A stretch of 64,000 nt of DNA, from NCBI GenBank assembly GCA_945865175.1, contig CAMBDA010000005.1:1-64000 (forward strand). The letters are read 5' to 3'. Every line of letters begins with the position of its first letter. Position 1 is the first letter of the stretch. Shown here in pieces: positions 8,506 to 16,610 of this stretch. Under the pieces are notes generated by a model. The model searched no databases, had not been told where the DNA came from, and saw only the letters and a list, made by a program, of their open reading frames with translations. A program made the position numbers and the translations under genes. This DNA is from an uncultured Prevotellaceae bacterium. GTDB lineage: Bacteria; Bacteroidota; Bacteroidia; Bacteroidales; Bacteroidaceae.

Positions 8506-9609
8506 ATGAAGAAGTATTTACAACTGGCTGTTGCGGCAATCATCGCATTGGTGTTTGTGGGGACCTTCGTGTTCCTGTACCGCAAGTCGCGACCCAAAGA
8601 GACGGTCTATAACGAATTCGTGTCCAAACGTGCCGACATACGCAAGACCACGGTCATCACGGGACGCATAGAGCCACGCGATGAGGTGAGCGTGAAGCCG
8701 CAAATCAGCGGTATCATCACCCAACTGTACAAGCAGGCCGGCGACCGGGTGGACGCAGGCGAGGTGATAGCCCGGGTGAAGGTGATTCCCGACATGGGTC
8801 AGCTGAGTTCGGCCGAGGCCCGTGTGCGGCTGGCCGAGGTGAATCTGGCGCAGGCAAGGGTTGACCATCAGCGCATGCAGAACCTCTACAGGAAGCAGCT
8901 GGTGTCGGATGATGCCTATGACAAGGTGCATCAGTCGCTCGTGCAGGCCGAGGAAGAAAAGGCTGCTGCCACGGATGCGCTCGAGGTGGTGCGCGATGGC
9001 GTGTCGCGGCGCAATGCCAAGGCCAGCTCCACGCTGATTCGCTCCACCATCTCGGGTGTGGTGCTGGATGTGCCAGTGAAGGTGGGTAACACGGTGGTGC
9101 TGAGCAATACCTTCAATGACGGTACTACGATAGCCTCGGTGGCCGACATGAACGACCTCATCTTCCGTGGCAACATTGACGAGACGGAGGTGGGCAGGCT
9201 GGTGCAGGGGATGTCCATGCGTATCACCGTGGGGGCACTTCACGACTTGGCTTTCGATGCCACACTCGAATACATTTCTCCCAAGGCGGTGGAGCAGGGT
9301 GGTGCCAACCAGTTTGAGGTGAAGGCTGCCGTGCGGGTGGAGGGTGACGTGTACATGCGTTCGGGCTATAGTGCCAATGCCGAGATTGTGCTGGAGGAGG
9401 TCGACAAGGTGCTTTCTGTGCCCGAGAGCGCCATCGAGTTTAGCGGGGACACGGCCTTCGTGTATGTGCTGGAGCCTGGCACATCGCCCAAGGTGTATCG
9501 CCGTACACGTGTGGAGACAGGGCTGAGCGATGGGGTGGATATTGAAATCCGTAGCGGAGTGGAGGAAGGCCAGACTGTGCGTGGCCCGCAGAAACTGGAT
9601 GCACAGTAG
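8506..9609 (+). CDS. periplasmic adaptor (membrane fusion) protein, MacA/HlyD-like
   Basis: Anchored by one N-terminal helix (about residues 5-25) with the rest periplasmic. A lipoyl/barrel-sandwich half (EVSVKPQISGIITQLYKQAGDRV, GEVIARVKV) is followed by a coiled-coil hairpin with AEARVRLAEVNLAQARVD, the second barrel half (STISGVVLDVPVKVGNTV) and a beta-barrel domain. It bridges the permeases to an outer-membrane exit duct. The gene closes the operon 58 nt after permease 2. No TolC-like gene is adjacent, so the system must borrow an outer-membrane channel from elsewhere. Confidence 0.88.
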   Translation: MKKYLQLAVAAIIALVFVGTFVFLYRKSRPKETVYNEFVSKRADIRKTTVITGRIEPRDEVSVKPQISGIITQLYKQAGDRVDAGEVIARVKVIPDMGQLSSAEARVRLAEVNLAQARVDHQRMQNLYRKQLVSDDAYDKVHQSLVQAEEEKAAATDALEVVRDGVSRRNAKASSTLIRSTISGVVLDVPVKVGNTVVLSNTFNDGTTIASVADMNDLIFRGNIDETEVGRLVQGMSMRITVGALHDLAFDATLEYISPKAVEQGGANQFEVKAAVRVEGDVYMRSGYSANAEIVLEEVDKVLSVPESAIEFSGDTAFVYVLEPGTSPKVYRRTRVETGLSDGVDIEIRSGVEEGQTVRGPQKLDAQ

Positions 9610-9647
9610 CGTACAGCTCGTCCCTGACGGGGACGGCACACAAAAAA

Positions 9648-9675
9648 CAGGAACGGGTATCACTACCGGTTCCTG
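9648..9675 (+). terminator. hairpin after the ABC export operon
   Basis: CAGGAACGGGTA (9648-9659) pairs with TACCGGTTCCTG (9664-9675) with one internal mismatch. It lies 39 nt after the adaptor gene and before the convergent amt gene. No strong T-run follows, so its efficiency is uncertain. Confidence 0.5.
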
Positions 9676-9791
9676 CCCTAATAAATGAAAACAACCAACA
9701 TTGAGGAGGGCCGTCCTGTGCCTTTCGGTGGAGAACGGCACCTCCAGAAGTCTTACTTATCCAATTCTTGTCTTTTTCTGTTTTGTTGTCC

Positions 9792-11033
9792 TTAGTTGTT
9801 GTAGGCCAGTTCGCCATGCTCGTAGATGTCGAGGCCTTCTTCTTCAATTCTGGATGCTACGCGCAGGCCCAGGGTGTGCTTGATGGTCAGGAAGATTCCC
9901 ATGCCGCAGAGGAAGGCAAAGGCGCCTACTACTACAGCACCCAGTGTCTGTACGCCCACGCTGCATTCCACACCGCTTATGCTGCTGTCGCAGAACACAC
10001 CGGTGAGGATGGTGCCCAGAAGGCCGCCCACTCCGTGTACGGAGACAGCACCCACGGGGTCGTCCACCTTGCACACCTTGTCGAGCACATTTACGCTCAC
10101 GCACATGGCCACACTCACTACCAGGCCGATGATGGCGCTGGCGCCAATTGATACACAGTCGCAACCGGCTGTAATGCCCACCAAGCCTGCCAGCACACCG
10201 TTGCATACCATGGAGAGAGAGGGCTTGCCGTCCACTGTCCAGGTGTAGACCAGCGCTGCCAGTCCGCCCACTGCGGCTGCCATGTTGGTGGTGACGAACA
10301 CGTGGCTCATGCTCACCGCATTGTCAAAGCCGGTGGCTGCCACGGTAGAGCCGGGATTGAACCCGAACCATCCCATCCACAGAATGAAGACACCCAGTGC
10401 GCAGAGCGAAAGGCTGTGGCCGGGAATGGCGCGTGACTGGCCGTTGTGGTCGTACTTGCCAATGCGGGGACCCAGCACGATGGCACCTGCCAGTGCCAGC
10501 GCACCACCGCAGAGATGAACCACTGTGGAACCGGCAAAGTCATGGAATCCCATTTCGGAAAGCCAGCCGCCACCCCAGCTCCAATGACCTTCTATGGGGT
10601 AGACCAATGCACTGATGAGGATGCTGTAGACCAGGTACATGCTGAACTTTGTGCGCTCGGCCATGGCACCGCTCACGATGGTGGCAGCCGTGGCACAGAA
10701 GACGGTCTGGAAGATGAAGGTGCATTCGGCCGGCACGTTGCTGTCGCTTCCGATGAAGCAGAATCCGTCCCATCCGAAGAGCATATAGTCGGCACCGTAC
10801 ATCAGGCTGAAGCCGACGAGCCAGTAGAGCACCGACCCGCACATGAAGTCACAGAAGTTTTTCATCAGGATGTTGGCGGTGTTCTTGGCGCGTGTCATGC
10901 CTGCCTCCACCAGGGCAAACCCCGGTTGCATCCAGAATACCAGTATGGCTCCCAGTAACACCCATACCGTGTCCAGTCCGTTCACATAATCCTTTGCTTC
11001 CTCAATGGGAGCTATCGCATCAAAGAGTATCAT
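9792..11033 (-). CDS. amt: ammonium transporter
   Basis: Amt/MEP/Rh family channel of the inner membrane moving ammonium. At 413 residues with about 11 hydrophobic helices, it shows family blocks such as PGFALVEAGMTRAKNTANILMKN near the N-terminus, FAGSTVVHLCGGALALAGA in the middle and SVHGVGGLLGTILTG late in the protein, the latter two carrying pore histidines. It is the last gene of an operon with a PII protein and a putative porin. PII proteins plug Amt channels when nitrogen is plentiful, so this pairing indicates regulated ammonium uptake. Confidence 0.95.
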   Translation of the reverse strand: MILFDAIAPIEEAKDYVNGLDTVWVLLGAILVFWMQPGFALVEAGMTRAKNTANILMKNFCDFMCGSVLYWLVGFSLMYGADYMLFGWDGFCFIGSDSNVPAECTFIFQTVFCATAATIVSGAMAERTKFSMYLVYSILISALVYPIEGHWSWGGGWLSEMGFHDFAGSTVVHLCGGALALAGAIVLGPRIGKYDHNGQSRAIPGHSLSLCALGVFILWMGWFGFNPGSTVAATGFDNAVSMSHVFVTTNMAAAVGGLAALVYTWTVDGKPSLSMVCNGVLAGLVGITAGCDCVSIGASAIIGLVVSVAMCVSVNVLDKVCKVDDPVGAVSVHGVGGLLGTILTGVFCDSSISGVECSVGVQTLGAVVVGAFAFLCGMGIFLTIKHTLGLRVASRIEEEGLDIYEHGELAYNN

Positions 11034-11102
11034 AATTTCTCCTTTCTTTGTCGTTGTTTATACCATAATATATTAATAGGGGATGAATGCGGTGGAAAAG
11101 GG

Positions 11103-11450
11103 CTATTTCTTGTCCCTCAATACCGTGTCGCCGTGCTCGCCGGTGCGGATGCTGTAGCAGTCGAGCACCTCGCTCACGAAGATGCGTCCGTCGCCCACTT
11201 CACCCGTGTGGGCCACCTGCAGGATGGTGCGGATGGTGCTTTCCAGACATACTTCGCGGCAGACGATGGTGATGGCCACGCGCTCGATGACATCGGTGCT
11301 GTAGCATACACCTCGGTAGATGCGTTCCTGGCGGCTCTGGCCGATGCCGTGCACGTCGTGATACTCAAACCAGTCGATGTCGCCGCTCAGCAGCGCTTCT
11401 TTTACCTCTTCGAACTTTGTTCGACGGATGATTGCTTCAATCTTCTTCAT
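11103..11450 (-). CDS. PII-family nitrogen regulatory protein
   Basis: Small trimeric signalling protein (115 residues) that senses ATP/ADP and 2-oxoglutarate and controls Amt. The N-terminus MKKIEAIIRRTKFEEVKEAL, the T-loop with IYRGVCY and the C-terminal TGEVGDGRIFVSEV and IRTGE blocks are all PII hallmarks. Tyr50 corresponds to the T-loop tyrosine that is uridylylated in Escherichia coli. Whether it is modified here is unknown, as many Bacteroidetes PII systems are poorly studied. It lies between the porin-like gene and amt, the usual glnK-amt arrangement. GlnB versus GlnK cannot be settled from sequence alone. Confidence 0.92.
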   Translation of the reverse strand: MKKIEAIIRRTKFEEVKEALLSGDIDWFEYHDVHGIGQSRQERIYRGVCYSTDVIERVAITIVCREVCLESTIRTILQVAHTGEVGDGRIFVSEVLDCYSIRTGEHGDTVLRDKK

Positions 11451-11489
11451 ATCTGTATGATGTTATAGTGTGACTGTGATGAAAAATGC

Positions 11490-12218
11490 CTAGAGCGCAG
11501 TGACTGTGAATCCAACGAGATAGTGGAGATCGCGGCTGCTGGGGTTGGCAATGAGCTGGCCATAGACAGGCAGCTGGAAATGAGGAAACTCGATGGTGTA
11601 CTGTGCCTTCAGGCTCACGGTGTTCACATGGAAACCATGGCTGTCGTCGGCCACGTAGAAGTCGGTGCGGTAGGGCACAATGCCCACGGTTGCATTCCAG
11701 TCGAGTTTGGCCAGCCTGAAGGGGGCATCCAGTTGCAGATAGCTGCTGTAGGCCCTCTTCCCGTCTTTGTTCACACCGTCGGTGCCGGCAAAGTTGGTGA
11801 ACCAGTCGATGGCCAGAAATCCGAAGTCATAGCCTATGCCGCCTTCGAAGGTGTGGGCGGTCTTTCCGATAGAGCCGTACTTGAAGAATGGAAGCCCGTT
11901 GTTGAAAAGGAAATAATCGGTGATGCCCACGTGGAAACCTTTCACTGCATAGCCCAGTGTGATGTCCAGTTCCTCTTCGGTGCCGGCATATTTCTCGTTG
12001 GGCGCAATGGCAAACGAGCCCCATGCACCCACGCTCAGTCCCTTGTAGGAAAGCGAGGCGTTAGGCTGGACGCTGAATCCGCCGTTTTTCTGTCCGCGCC
12101 ATACATAACTGCTGACAAAATCACTACCCAGCGTGGCTTCTACCTTGTCTTGGGCCATTGTGGGTAACGCCATGCTTCCTGCTAGGGCTGTTACCATCAT
12201 CATTCTTTTACCTTTCAT
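11490..12218 (-). CDS. putative outer-membrane porin-like protein linked to amt-PII
   Basis: A 242-residue protein with a signal peptide (KRMMMVTALAGSMALPTMA, cleavage near residue 22) followed by alternating hydrophobic and polar strands rich in aromatics (SDFVSSYVWRGQ, GLSVGAWGSFAIA, GFHVGITDYFLF), as expected for a beta-barrel. It resembles the TorF-type putative porins annotated in other bacteria. As first gene of the porin-PII-Amt operon it could let ammonium or small nitrogen compounds cross the outer membrane. That role is inferred only from position. Confidence 0.7.
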   Translation of the reverse strand: MKGKRMMMVTALAGSMALPTMAQDKVEATLGSDFVSSYVWRGQKNGGFSVQPNASLSYKGLSVGAWGSFAIAPNEKYAGTEEELDITLGYAVKGFHVGITDYFLFNNGLPFFKYGSIGKTAHTFEGGIGYDFGFLAIDWFTNFAGTDGVNKDGKRAYSSYLQLDAPFRLAKLDWNATVGIVPYRTDFYVADDSHGFHVNTVSLKAQYTIEFPHFQLPVYGQLIANPSSRDLHYLVGFTVTAL

Positions 12219-12292
12219 AACCTAATACCTTTATATTAATACCAAAATATCATTAAATGCACAAATATGCTATCATTTTGCTTTTGACGCTG

Positions 12293-12325
12293 CAAAGGTA
12301 CGAACATAATGTCAATAAAACTCAA
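12293..12325 (-). promoter_or_regulatory. promoter of the porin-PII-amt operon
   Basis: Minus-strand TACCTTTG (12293-12300) with a TTG at 12323-12325, a 22-nt spacer. It lies about 75 nt upstream of the porin-like gene. The -7 element is perfect; the spacer is slightly long. Confidence 0.6.
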
Positions 12326-12388
12326 AAAACTACAACAAAATGATAATAAAATAACAAGACGTATCAGAATGAAAGTATATAAAAGGAA

Positions 12389-12443
12389 ACACCTTTCAAT
12401 CTGAAAGTAAAACAATCATTTTTGCTTTCAGATTGAAAGGTGT
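12389..12443 (-). terminator. perfect 19-bp inverted repeat, probable terminator
   Basis: ACACCTTTCAATCTGAAAG (12389-12407) is exactly complementary to 12425-12443, with a 17-nt loop. It stands 33 nt after the hemolysin III-like gene and ahead of the promoter of the porin-PII-amt operon on the same strand. The minus-strand 3' flank is TTTCCTTTTATA. It may insulate the two transcription units; the stem is longer and more AT-rich than usual terminators, so an operator is also possible. Confidence 0.6.
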
Positions 12444-12475
12444 ATAAAAAGCTTCCTGTAAACAGGGTAGAAAGC

Positions 12476-13114
12476 CTATGTTCCCAGGACGATGGCAAGG
12501 ATGGCACTCCAGTGAGCCATGGCACCCAGCATTACGAACACATGCCAGACGGCGTGGAAATGGGGCCTGCTGTCATGGGCATAGAAATAGGTGCCTGCCG
12601 AATAGAAAATGCCTTCGGCCAGTAGCAGGGAGAGTTGGAGAGGCGTGAGTCCGTCCAGTACGGGCTTGGCGATGAACACGATGCTCCATCCCATCACCAG
12701 GTAGGCCAGCAGGGAGAGCCTGGGATAGCGGCCCAGGCATTGCACCTTGAAGTAGGCGCCTGCGGCCACCATGGCCCATTGCAGGGCAAAGGCTGTCCAT
12801 CCCAGTGTTCCTCCCACCACACCGATGCAGATGGGGGTATAGGAGCAGGCAATCATCACATAGATGCTGATGTGGTCACACTTGCGCAGGATGTTCTTGG
12901 CCAGTCCTGGGTGAAGCCAGTGATAGACGGTGCTGCTGAGAAACATCAGGAACATGCCTGTGATGAAGAAGGCTACGCCCATGGCCATTTGCCAGCCCAG
13001 TTTCACCGACGGCCAGATCATCCAGATACTGGAAAGGGCGAACAGTGTGCCGGCCAGATGGGTCCAGGTATTGCCTCGCTCGGAGGGCAGGGGCAGCATG
13101 CTGTGGCCGTTCAT
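12476..13114 (-). CDS. hemolysin III / PAQR family membrane protein
   Basis: A seven-helix inner-membrane protein of 212 residues. The family motifs are present: an early ERGNTWTHLAG block with histidine, SSTVYHWLHP in the second third, and HDSRPHFHAVWHVFV near the C-terminus, giving the conserved metal-binding histidines of the YqfA/TrhA group. Biochemical function is unsettled; members have been linked to membrane homeostasis and zinc-dependent hydrolysis. Its ATG overlaps the stop of the upstream acyl-activating/acyltransferase gene (ATGA at 13111-13114), indicating translational coupling and a possible common role in lipid composition. Confidence 0.88.
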   Translation of the reverse strand: MNGHSMLPLPSERGNTWTHLAGTLFALSSIWMIWPSVKLGWQMAMGVAFFITGMFLMFLSSTVYHWLHPGLAKNILRKCDHISIYVMIACSYTPICIGVVGGTLGWTAFALQWAMVAAGAYFKVQCLGRYPRLSLLAYLVMGWSIVFIAKPVLDGLTPLQLSLLLAEGIFYSAGTYFYAHDSRPHFHAVWHVFVMLGAMAHWSAILAIVLGT

Positions 13115-15579
13115 TGGTCTGCCTTCTTTTGGATGGCTGCACGTACGGTTTCGGCGAATGCCTCATAGTCTTGTGTGTCCTGAGGCATAATGGGGGGCAG
13201 ATATTCCACAGTCACCTTGCAGGGTTTGGGCCAGCGACTGCCCCGTGGCAGCGACTCGTAGGCTCCCTTGATACATACGGGTACCACAGGCACCTGCAGT
13301 TCCTTGCTCAGGATGGCAAAGGTTTTTTTGAAAGGTGCCACCTTGCCGTTGCGCGAACGTGTTCCCTCGGGGAAGATGACGATGTTCTTGCCCTGTTTCA
13401 GCACTTCGGCCATCTTCAGGATGGAATTTTTCAGGTTACGCCGTTCCATCAGAATCACATTGCACCTGGAAGCCATTCCACGCACGAGGGTGCCTTTTAC
13501 ATGGTCTTCTGTCGCATAGAAGTAGCAGTTGTTCAGTGTGCGGTTGTCCAGTCCGGCCAATACCAGTGGACTGTCGATATAGCTTTGGTGGTTGGGTGCC
13601 AGGATAAAGGGCCCCTTGGCAGGAATATGGCTGCAGCCTTTTACCTCCAGCCTGTTGTAGAGCTTGTGGAATCCGCCCAGCATGCGGGCGGTGGCTTGAT
13701 ACAGCCATGAGGTGCGGGGCAGGGCCTGTCGGCTGGAGTCCTCATGGATGAGTGTACACCAGTCGGCATTCTCTATCGTGGTGCGTGTCTTGCATTGTGC
13801 GATGTGTTCACAGAGGGCGGCCACATCGGCAAAGGCTGCCATTTGCTCCACCTTCACCTCTGTGCCGAAGGTGTTTTCTATGAAGTTCTGCAGGCTGACC
13901 TTGTCGAGCGAGTCGAGCGCCAGGTCGGTTTCCAGATGCTGGTGGGGCATCACCTTCACCTTCTTCTCCCCCTCCAGAAAGGCCTTCACCAGGCGATATT
14001 CCTCGGTCTGGGGTTCTGCTGTCTGGCTTTCCTGCTGCGGTCTGTGGGCACCCGAAGCCAGAATGTCCTTGAGCTTGAAGCGCTGCAGTTTGTCAAGCTT
14101 GGTACGTGGCAGTTCTCCGCGGTACACAAAGATGCTCATCACCTTCTTATAGTTGGCGACCGTGCGGTTGTAGGGCTCCAGCACCTCGCGTTTCAGGGCT
14201 GTCTCCACCTCGCCCTCTGTGAGCCGGGCGGCCCATTCGGGCTGTGGCACGATGATGCTCCGGAGCAGGTCTCCGTCCTGCACCACGGCTGCTTCCTTTA
14301 CCCGCTCGGTGTATTTTTCCAGTTTATACTCAATCTCTGCAGGCTGCACGTTCTTGCCGTTCGAGAGCACGATGATTTCCTTGCTGCGTCCTGTGATGTA
14401 GAGGCGTCCCTCCTCGTCGAAGCGGGCCAGGTCGCCTGTGTGGAGAAAACCGTCGGCATCCAGCGCCTCGGCTGTTTCCCGGGGCTTGCCGTAGTAGCCC
14501 TGCATGATATTGGGACCCTTGGCCCACAACTCTCCGTTCACGAGCTTGCACGTCACGCTGGGCAGCGGCTTGCCACAGCATCCCGGGATGATGTCATCGG
14601 GGCGTGTGAAGGAAATCATCGGGGCGGCTTCGGTCATGCCATATCCTTCCAGCACATCCAGGCCCAGTGTGCGTAGCCCCTTACCGATTTCGCGGTCGAG
14701 CGCGGCGCCTCCGCTCACACAGTAGTCGAGGTGTCCGCCCATCTTCTTGTGGACCGATGCAAAAATGGTGCGTGAGAACTTCTTGCTTCCCACCCTGGCA
14801 CAAAGGGCAAAGAGCAGGCGTGTGGCCAGATGGGCGTCAATCTTCTTCTTGATGCCTTGATAGAGTGTCTGCCACAGGCGGGGCACGCCAATGATGATGC
14901 CCACCTTGCCGCGGCAGAGCGTGTCCATGATGTCGGGGCCCGACATGGAGGGGCAGATGGCCACACCCGCACCTATCAGGATGGGAGCTATCATGGAGCC
15001 CAGCAGGGGCAGCACGTGATGCAGGGGCAACAGTATCATGGTGCGGCGGTGGGGTGCAAAGATGGGCACTTCCTCGCTCACGGCACGGATGTTGGCATAG
15101 AGGTTGGCAAAGCTCAGCATCACGCCCTTGGGATTGCCGGTGGTGCCCGATGTGTAGATGATGAGGGCCGTTTCCTCATCGGAACGCCGGATGCTGGCCT
15201 TCTCTCCCTCCGGTGTGGTCAGTTCATAGTCGTCAATCAGACGGACGGGCAGGCTGGTTCCGCTTATCCTCATGGCCTCTTCCACCACGGGACGCAGTTT
15301 GGCCGAGGTCCATACGCCCGAAGGATTGCTGTCATTCAGGATATAGGCCACATCGTGCGGTGTGGAGCCGGCATCTACAGGTACGGCAGTGCCGCCCTGT
15401 GCCCAGATGGCGAAAAACGCATAAATCCATCCCTCTCTGTTCTCGGAGAAAAGGAGGGTGCGGGTGTGCTTTCCCTGTGGGGTGAAGCGTGCAAAGAGAC
15501 TGACTTTCTGGAGCATCTGTCCGTAGCCAATCTCGCGATTGCCGGCTATGATGGCAATATTGGGAAATTCTTTTATCAT
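13111..15579 (-). CDS. fused acyl-activating enzyme, acyl carrier domain and 1-acylglycerol-phosphate acyltransferase
   Basis: An 822-residue polypeptide with three parts. The first about 500 residues are an AMP-forming synthetase (P-loop-like YTSGTTGNPKG, GYGMTEAAP, later TGDLARFDEEGRLYITGRSK). Next comes an acyl carrier-like domain with LALDSLDKVSL, whose serine would carry phosphopantetheine. The C-terminal part is a PlsC-type acyltransferase with NHQSYID (the HX4D motif) and FPEGTRSRNG. The order suggests that a fatty acid is activated, loaded onto the internal carrier and passed to a lysophospholipid, like an Aas enzyme with its own ACP. I started at ATG 15577-15579 (MIKEFPNIAIIAGN); the longer frame runs through the promoter. 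Confidence 0.88.
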   Translation of the reverse strand: MIKEFPNIAIIAGNREIGYGQMLQKVSLFARFTPQGKHTRTLLFSENREGWIYAFFAIWAQGGTAVPVDAGSTPHDVAYILNDSNPSGVWTSAKLRPVVEEAMRISGTSLPVRLIDDYELTTPEGEKASIRRSDEETALIIYTSGTTGNPKGVMLSFANLYANIRAVSEEVPIFAPHRRTMILLPLHHVLPLLGSMIAPILIGAGVAICPSMSGPDIMDTLCRGKVGIIIGVPRLWQTLYQGIKKKIDAHLATRLLFALCARVGSKKFSRTIFASVHKKMGGHLDYCVSGGAALDREIGKGLRTLGLDVLEGYGMTEAAPMISFTRPDDIIPGCCGKPLPSVTCKLVNGELWAKGPNIMQGYYGKPRETAEALDADGFLHTGDLARFDEEGRLYITGRSKEIIVLSNGKNVQPAEIEYKLEKYTERVKEAAVVQDGDLLRSIIVPQPEWAARLTEGEVETALKREVLEPYNRTVANYKKVMSIFVYRGELPRTKLDKLQRFKLKDILASGAHRPQQESQTAEPQTEEYRLVKAFLEGEKKVKVMPHQHLETDLALDSLDKVSLQNFIENTFGTEVKVEQMAAFADVAALCEHIAQCKTRTTIENADWCTLIHEDSSRQALPRTSWLYQATARMLGGFHKLYNRLEVKGCSHIPAKGPFILAPNHQSYIDSPLVLAGLDNRTLNNCYFYATEDHVKGTLVRGMASRCNVILMERRNLKNSILKMAEVLKQGKNIVIFPEGTRSRNGKVAPFKKTFAILSKELQVPVVPVCIKGAYESLPRGSRWPKPCKVTVEYLPPIMPQDTQDYEAFAETVRAAIQKKADQ

Positions 15580-15610
15580 GTTGGAACTGTTCAGTGTTAC
15601 TGTTTTCCTG

Positions 15611-15618
15611 CAAAGGTA
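15611..15618 (-). promoter_or_regulatory. -7 element upstream of the acyltransferase fusion
   Basis: Minus-strand TACCTTTG about 32 nt upstream of the start codon; a matching TTG at the usual distance is not evident. It separates this gene from the AraC gene upstream on the same strand. Confidence 0.5.
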
Positions 15619-15712
15619 GTGATAAAAACCATATATGGATGTTTTCTCCTTGCCTTTTGTCCTGTTTTGGCCTTTTTTTGCTGATTCTGTCCTATCTGGA
15701 AGGCCAAAAATC

Positions 15713-16573
15713 CTATCCAATCAGTTTGATGCGGTACTCCTGCGGAGTGAATCCCAGACTCTTGCGGAAGAGGCGGATGAAATAGGACACATCATCGAAC
15801 CCCACCTTGTGGGCAATCTCTTTCACCGACAGGTCGGTGGCCAGCAGCAGGCGTTGTGCATGCTGCACCTTTTTGCGCAGGACATATTGCAGGGGTGTGA
15901 TGCCTAGGGCCTGGTGGAAGAGCCTGATCAGGTGCGACTTGGTGACACAGGCGTGTGCAGCCAGGTCGCCCACTGTGATGTTCTCGTTCAGATGGAGCCT
16001 CACGTATTCCATCAGCTGGGGGATGCGGCTGTCCCTTACGGCTTCGGTGGGGCGTGCGTGCTTCACGAAGTAGGAGAGCAGTATTTCCACCATCCCATGG
16101 AGCTGCAGGCGTTCCCAGTAAGGCATTTGCATGGAGGTCTGAGCATATTCCCGATAATGGGGATGCGCCTCAAAGTGGGCTGCGTCCTGACTGGGCAGAT
16201 GAAGGTGGGGGTAGAGCTCGCAATAGTTTTCAAAGAGCAGGCGCGAGGCTTCGTTGGCCTTCACTTCCAGCGGACAATCATAGGTTTCAAACAGGTTGGT
16301 CCCGTTCTGCACGCGCTGGTATACAAAGAGGTAATAGAAGTCCAGCCCGGGGGTACATTCGTAGGAATGCGCCACGTAGGCCGGAATCAGATACATGTGG
16401 CCGCCAGTGGCCTCTATGTCTTTCCCGGGCAGATGGAGCAGCGCCTTTCCGTCGTTTACGTAGTAGATGCGCATGAAGGGCGATGAGATGTCGCGGTTGT
16501 TCCATTCGTGTCGGGTGGTTGCCTGCCCGATGTTGAGCACGATAAAGTCCATGGGTTGGGATGGTTCCATCAT
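15713..16573 (-). CDS. AraC-family regulator at the end of the sialic acid operon
   Basis: An N-terminal cupin-like sensor (GGHMYLIPAYVAHSYECTPGLDFYYLFV) is followed by a C-terminal double helix-turn-helix: LHLNENITVGDLAAHACVTKSHLIRLFHQALG and LSVKEIAHKVGFDDVSYFIRLFRKSLGFTPQEYR. It sits 37 nt downstream of the MFS transporter gene on the same strand, so it is probably cotranscribed and is a good candidate for the regulator of the lyase-epimerase-transporter genes. The start is uncertain: ATG at 16573 or 16570 is favoured, and one at 16621 would overlap the transporter stop. Confidence 0.85.
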   Translation of the reverse strand: MMEPSQPMDFIVLNIGQATTRHEWNNRDISSPFMRIYYVNDGKALLHLPGKDIEATGGHMYLIPAYVAHSYECTPGLDFYYLFVYQRVQNGTNLFETYDCPLEVKANEASRLLFENYCELYPHLHLPSQDAAHFEAHPHYREYAQTSMQMPYWERLQLHGMVEILLSYFVKHARPTEAVRDSRIPQLMEYVRLHLNENITVGDLAAHACVTKSHLIRLFHQALGITPLQYVLRKKVQHAQRLLLATDLSVKEIAHKVGFDDVSYFIRLFRKSLGFTPQEYRIKLIG

Positions 16574-16610
16574 GATGTGAAGATTAGCGTGATATCCGTT
16601 CCATGCAGGC

